Shown: one piece after another, positions 61,565 through 64,000 of the stretch
How positions within the stretch are numbered: position 1 is the stretch's first letter
How the letters are laid out: the number at the start of each line of letters is the position of its first letter
Origin: an uncultured Devosia sp.
Lineage (GTDB): Bacteria; Pseudomonadota; Alphaproteobacteria; Rhizobiales; Devosiaceae
NCBI RefSeq assembly: GCF_946479885.1
Contig: NZ_CAMLHM010000013.1
Location: 13,008 to 77,007, forward strand
Length of the DNA stretch: 64,000 bases
Reading direction: 5' to 3'
Made by a program: the position numbers and the translations under genes
The notes under the pieces: model-generated
Told to the model about the DNA's origin: nothing
The model's input: only the letters and a program-made list of their open reading frames with translations
The model's database searches: none

Positions 61565-63162
61565 TGCCGTTCCTTCGTGGTGAGGAAGCGGATCTTGGGG
61601 AAGTCCTGCTTGGCGCGATCGGCCCACCAGGCGTTTTGGGCGAGGAACACCGGGGCACCGGTGCGGTCCTCGGCGATGTTCATCTTCTGGGCGGTGATGA
61701 AGCGATCCAGTTCCTTGGGATCGTCGCTCTCGATCCAGCGCGCCACCTCGTAGTTGAGGCTCTCGAAGGTGATGGGCACGCCATATTCTCCCGCAACGCG
61801 CGAGGACAGCACTTCGAGCTGCAGCTGACCGACTACGCCGACAATCCAGTCGGCGCCGACGACACGGCGGAACACCTGGGTGACACCCTCTTCCGAGAGG
61901 TCGCTGAGGGCCTTGGCCATCTGCTTGGTCTTCATGTGATCGGTGAGGCGCACGCGGCGGATGATTTCCGGCGCGAAGTTGGGAATGCCGGTGACGTTGA
62001 TGGTGGCGCCTTCGGTCAGCGTATCGCCGACCGACAGCGTGCCATGGTTGGGGATACCAACAATATCGCCGGCCACGGCCTGCTCGGCCAGTTCGCGGTC
62101 ATTGCCGAAGAAGAACATCGGGTTGGAAACGGCCATGTCCTTGCCGGAGCGGACATTTTTGAGGCGCATGCCGCGGGTGAAGGTGCCCGAGCACAGGCGC
62201 ACGAAGGCAATGCGGTCGCGGTGGTTGGCGTCCATGTTCGCCTGCACCTTGAACACGAAGCCGGTGACCTTCTTGTCATTGGGCGCGATGGGCGCGGGGA
62301 TGGCCGGCTGCGGGCGCGGCTCGGGGCCCCATTCGCCCAGCGTGCGCAGCAGTTCGGCGACGCCGATCCCCTTGAGCGCCGAACCGAACAGCACGGGGCT
62401 CAGATGCCCAGCATGGAAGGTTTCGAGATCGAAGGGCGGCAGCATGGCCGTGGCCATTTCCAGTGTCTCGAGCGCGGTCATGAAGACCGGATCATCGACC
62501 AGCGTCTCGTTGTCGAGCAGGTCCTCGATCGCGCCATACTCGGCCACCGACTTGCCCTGCGGCGACAGCACGCGCTTTTCGAGGAGGTCGAGATAGCCGT
62601 GAAAATCCACGCCCTGCCCGATCGGCCACAGCACCGGGGTCAGATCGAGCGCCAGCTTGCCCTGGATTTCGTCGATCAGGTCGAGCGGGCTGAGGCCTTC
62701 TCGGTCCACCTTGTTGATGAAGGTGATGATCGGGATATCGCGCAGGCGGCAGACTTCGAAGAGCTTCAGCGTCTGGGATTCGATGCCCTTGGCGGCGTCG
62801 ATGACCATGATGGCCGCGTCGACCGCGGTCAGCGTGCGATAGGTGTCCTCGGAAAAGTCCGAGTGGCCGGGTGTATCGAGCAGGTTGAGGGTCAGCCCGT
62901 CATAGTCGAAGGTCATCACCGACGAGGTGATGGAAATGCCGCGCTGCTGCTCCATCTCCATCCAGTCCGAACGGGTGGAGCGAACGCCGGCCTTGCCGCG
63001 CACGGCGCCAGCCTGCTGGATCGCACCCGCCGCGGCAAGCAGCCGCTCGGTCAGCGTGGTCTTGCCGGCGTCCGGGTGCGAAATGATCGCAAAGGTACGA
63101 CGGGTACGAAACGGCTCGGCGGTGGACCGGGGCGCAGCCTCGGCGGCGGTAGCTAGGGACAT
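61561..63162 (-). CDS. prfC: Peptide chain release factor 3
   Basis: Ribosomal GTPase of 533 residues that recycles RF1/RF2. Motifs: G1 SHPDAGKTTLTERLL, G2 region RGISITSSVMTFDY, G3 DTPGHSDFSEDTYRTL, G4 NKVDREGLSPLDLIDEI. The RF3-specific C-terminus is present (EVLSSRVAGEYGVPITFESLNYEVARWI). The ATG at 63162 has neither a close rival nor a strong ribosome site. Heads a two-gene unit with the methyltransferase. Confidence 0.96.
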   Translation of the reverse strand: MSLATAAEAAPRSTAEPFRTRRTFAIISHPDAGKTTLTERLLAAAGAIQQAGAVRGKAGVRSTRSDWMEMEQQRGISITSSVMTFDYDGLTLNLLDTPGHSDFSEDTYRTLTAVDAAIMVIDAAKGIESQTLKLFEVCRLRDIPIITFINKVDREGLSPLDLIDEIQGKLALDLTPVLWPIGQGVDFHGYLDLLEKRVLSPQGKSVAEYGAIEDLLDNETLVDDPVFMTALETLEMATAMLPPFDLETFHAGHLSPVLFGSALKGIGVAELLRTLGEWGPEPRPQPAIPAPIAPNDKKVTGFVFKVQANMDANHRDRIAFVRLCSGTFTRGMRLKNVRSGKDMAVSNPMFFFGNDRELAEQAVAGDIVGIPNHGTLSVGDTLTEGATINVTGIPNFAPEIIRRVRLTDHMKTKQMAKALSDLSEEGVTQVFRRVVGADWIVGVVGQLQLEVLSSRVAGEYGVPITFESLNYEVARWIESDDPKELDRFITAQKMNIAEDRTGAPVFLAQNAWWADRAKQDFPKIRFLTTKERH

Positions 63163-63239
63163 CGGTACTGCTGGACTGTTGGGGCTGCTGCCTCCGGAAA
63201 CCCAGGGCGCAGCACGTCAATATTGGGCGCTCTATAGGC

Positions 63240-63260
63240 TTTGACAACCGTGCGGTCAAA
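63240..63260. promoter_or_regulatory. Inverted repeat upstream of the araC-type gene
   Basis: TTTGAC-N9-GTCAAA, containing a TTGACA -35-like element. It is a candidate operator within the 180-base divergent region. Confidence 0.35.
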
Positions 63261-63342
63261 CCGCCCGGCCCCGCAACGGCCGCAACATTGCGCCACAGGA
63301 GCAGTCGGGCTAACCTCACGGCGCAACCCGGCGAGGTCAATC

Positions 63343-63953
63343 TTGCATCAGGTAGAGCGGCGCGACGACGTCCACCCCCTGGTGGAGACGGTGACCCATA
63401 GCGTGTTCACCTCGACCGGTTCAGTGGAATTCCTGCCCGACCAGTGCTGGGACATCACCTTCATCCGCAATCGCCAGGGAACGTTCGTCCTGCGCACCGG
63501 GCTGACCACGCGCCCCATCCAGTTCGACGTGGAGCCGGGCGACGAGAACTTCACCATCGCCTTCAAGCCGTTCGCCTATATGCCGCTGATGCCGGGCGAC
63601 GTCATGCGCGACGAGGGCGTGATGCTCGACATGGCGGGGCCCGATCGCTTCATGCTGGGGACGCAGAGCTTTGAAATCCCGCGCCTCGACAGCGTCGAGG
63701 ATTTCGTGCGACGCCTCGCCTCGACCGAGGCAGTGGAAGCCAACAGGCTGGTGGCCTCGGTGGTATCAGGCCATCCCGATGCCGCCACCGAACGCACGCT
63801 GCAGCGGCACTTCCTCAAGACGACGGGCCTGACGCTCAAGACTTATGGGCAGATCGCCCGTGCGAGGCGAGCCCTCACCATGCTGGGGGCTGGAACGCCG
63901 GCAGCCGAGGTCGCGTACGCCCTCGGCTATGCGGACCAGCCGCATCTCATTCG
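63343..63953 (+). CDS. AraC-family transcriptional regulator, truncated at the contig end
   Basis: About 203 residues remain. The N-terminal half (VFTSTGSVEFLPDQCWDITFIRNRQGTFVLRTGLTT) is a cupin-like sensor domain, with FAYMPLMPGDVM. The C-terminal part begins an AraC helix-turn-helix (LQRHFLKTTGLTLKTYGQIARARRAL and AAEVAYALGYADQPHLIR). The second helix-turn-helix is cut when genomic sequence ends at 63953; the open frame continuing to 63975 is adapter. A TTG start at 63343 with a GGCGAGG site is likely; a TTG at 63241 is possible. Confidence 0.85.
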
Positions 63954-64000
63954 AGATCGGAAGAGCGTCGTGTAGGGAAAGAGTGTAGATCTCGGTGGTC
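63954..64000. other. Illumina adapter sequence at the contig end (artefact)
   Basis: From 63954 the sequence reads AGATCGGAAGAGCGTCGTGT and continues to the end as the reverse complement of the standard Illumina universal adapter. It is not genomic. Confidence 0.97.

Overview
The window comes from a GC-rich, motile alphaproteobacterium of the Hyphomicrobiales, most likely Devosia-like (inference from gene content: CckA, FlbT/FlaF, FliX, a MotE-like protein, a DUF6468 protein, alphaproteobacterial curli with CsgH, and cysG-DUF2849-cysI synteny). No rRNA, tRNA, phage, insertion sequence or CRISPR was seen. The last 47 bases are Illumina adapter, so the right edge is a contig end and the final araC-type gene is cut there.

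Layout. 1-610: N-terminus of the cell-cycle kinase CckA (minus strand). 611-1371: non-coding, with tandem small palindromes and GC-rich palindromic repeats. 1372-16733: flagellar block I. It holds flgB-flgC-fliE-fliQ-fliR-flhB (minus), fliO-fliP (plus), fliL-fliM-DUF6468-motE-like plus a 1124-residue TPR protein (minus), and flgF-flgG-flgA-flgH (plus). 16979-20816: an alkyltransferase-like protein, an M32 carboxypeptidase and an ABC-F ATPase. 20917-22575: a small curli locus (two curlins around CsgH). 22787-30575: an alpha-2-macroglobulin/PBP1C pair (minus). 30755-31174: a DksA-like protein. 31327-45099: flagellar block II. It holds fliX (minus), flgI-flgJ-flgN (plus), an unknown small protein, two 602-residue flagellins, flbT-flaF (plus), and flgE-flgK-flgL (minus). 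45328-47183: a P-loop ATPase and metA. 47190-50257: a GT2 glycosyltransferase with a GspE-N/MshEN-like domain and a membrane partner (minus). 50427-52885: ycjX-ycjF. 53002-59129: assimilatory sulfate reduction (cysG, DUF2849, cysI, a cysH-DUF934 fusion) followed by a ferredoxin reductase and a ferredoxin. 59356 to the end: a secreted protein, a second ferredoxin, a methyltransferase, prfC, and the truncated araC-type regulator.

The most coherent regulatory signal is in the flagellar intergenic regions. Three carry perfect TTAA-N7-TTAA boxes of CtrA type and two more carry near-perfect TTAA-N7-TTAC boxes. Four carry an almost invariant 15-bp palindrome (CGGCAAA.TTTGCCG type) resembling the Caulobacter ftr/FlbD enhancer. 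Three flagellar operons (flgF, flgI, flgE) have well-matched sigma-54 -24/-12 promoters 94-137 bp from such a palindrome. This suggests a Caulobacter-style cascade (CckA to CtrA to FlbD/sigma-54), with FliX, FlbT and FlaF also encoded here. Other flagellar genes (fliF, fliG, fliI, flhA, motA/B, flbD, rpoN) lie outside the window.

Other points of interest: a 299-bp identical tract inside the two flagellin genes (gene conversion), a module duplication in FlgL, a CysH-DUF934 fusion, a MetA with Ala at the acyl-CoA specificity position, a zinc-ligand-poor DksA, and two families of paired inverted palindromic repeats.
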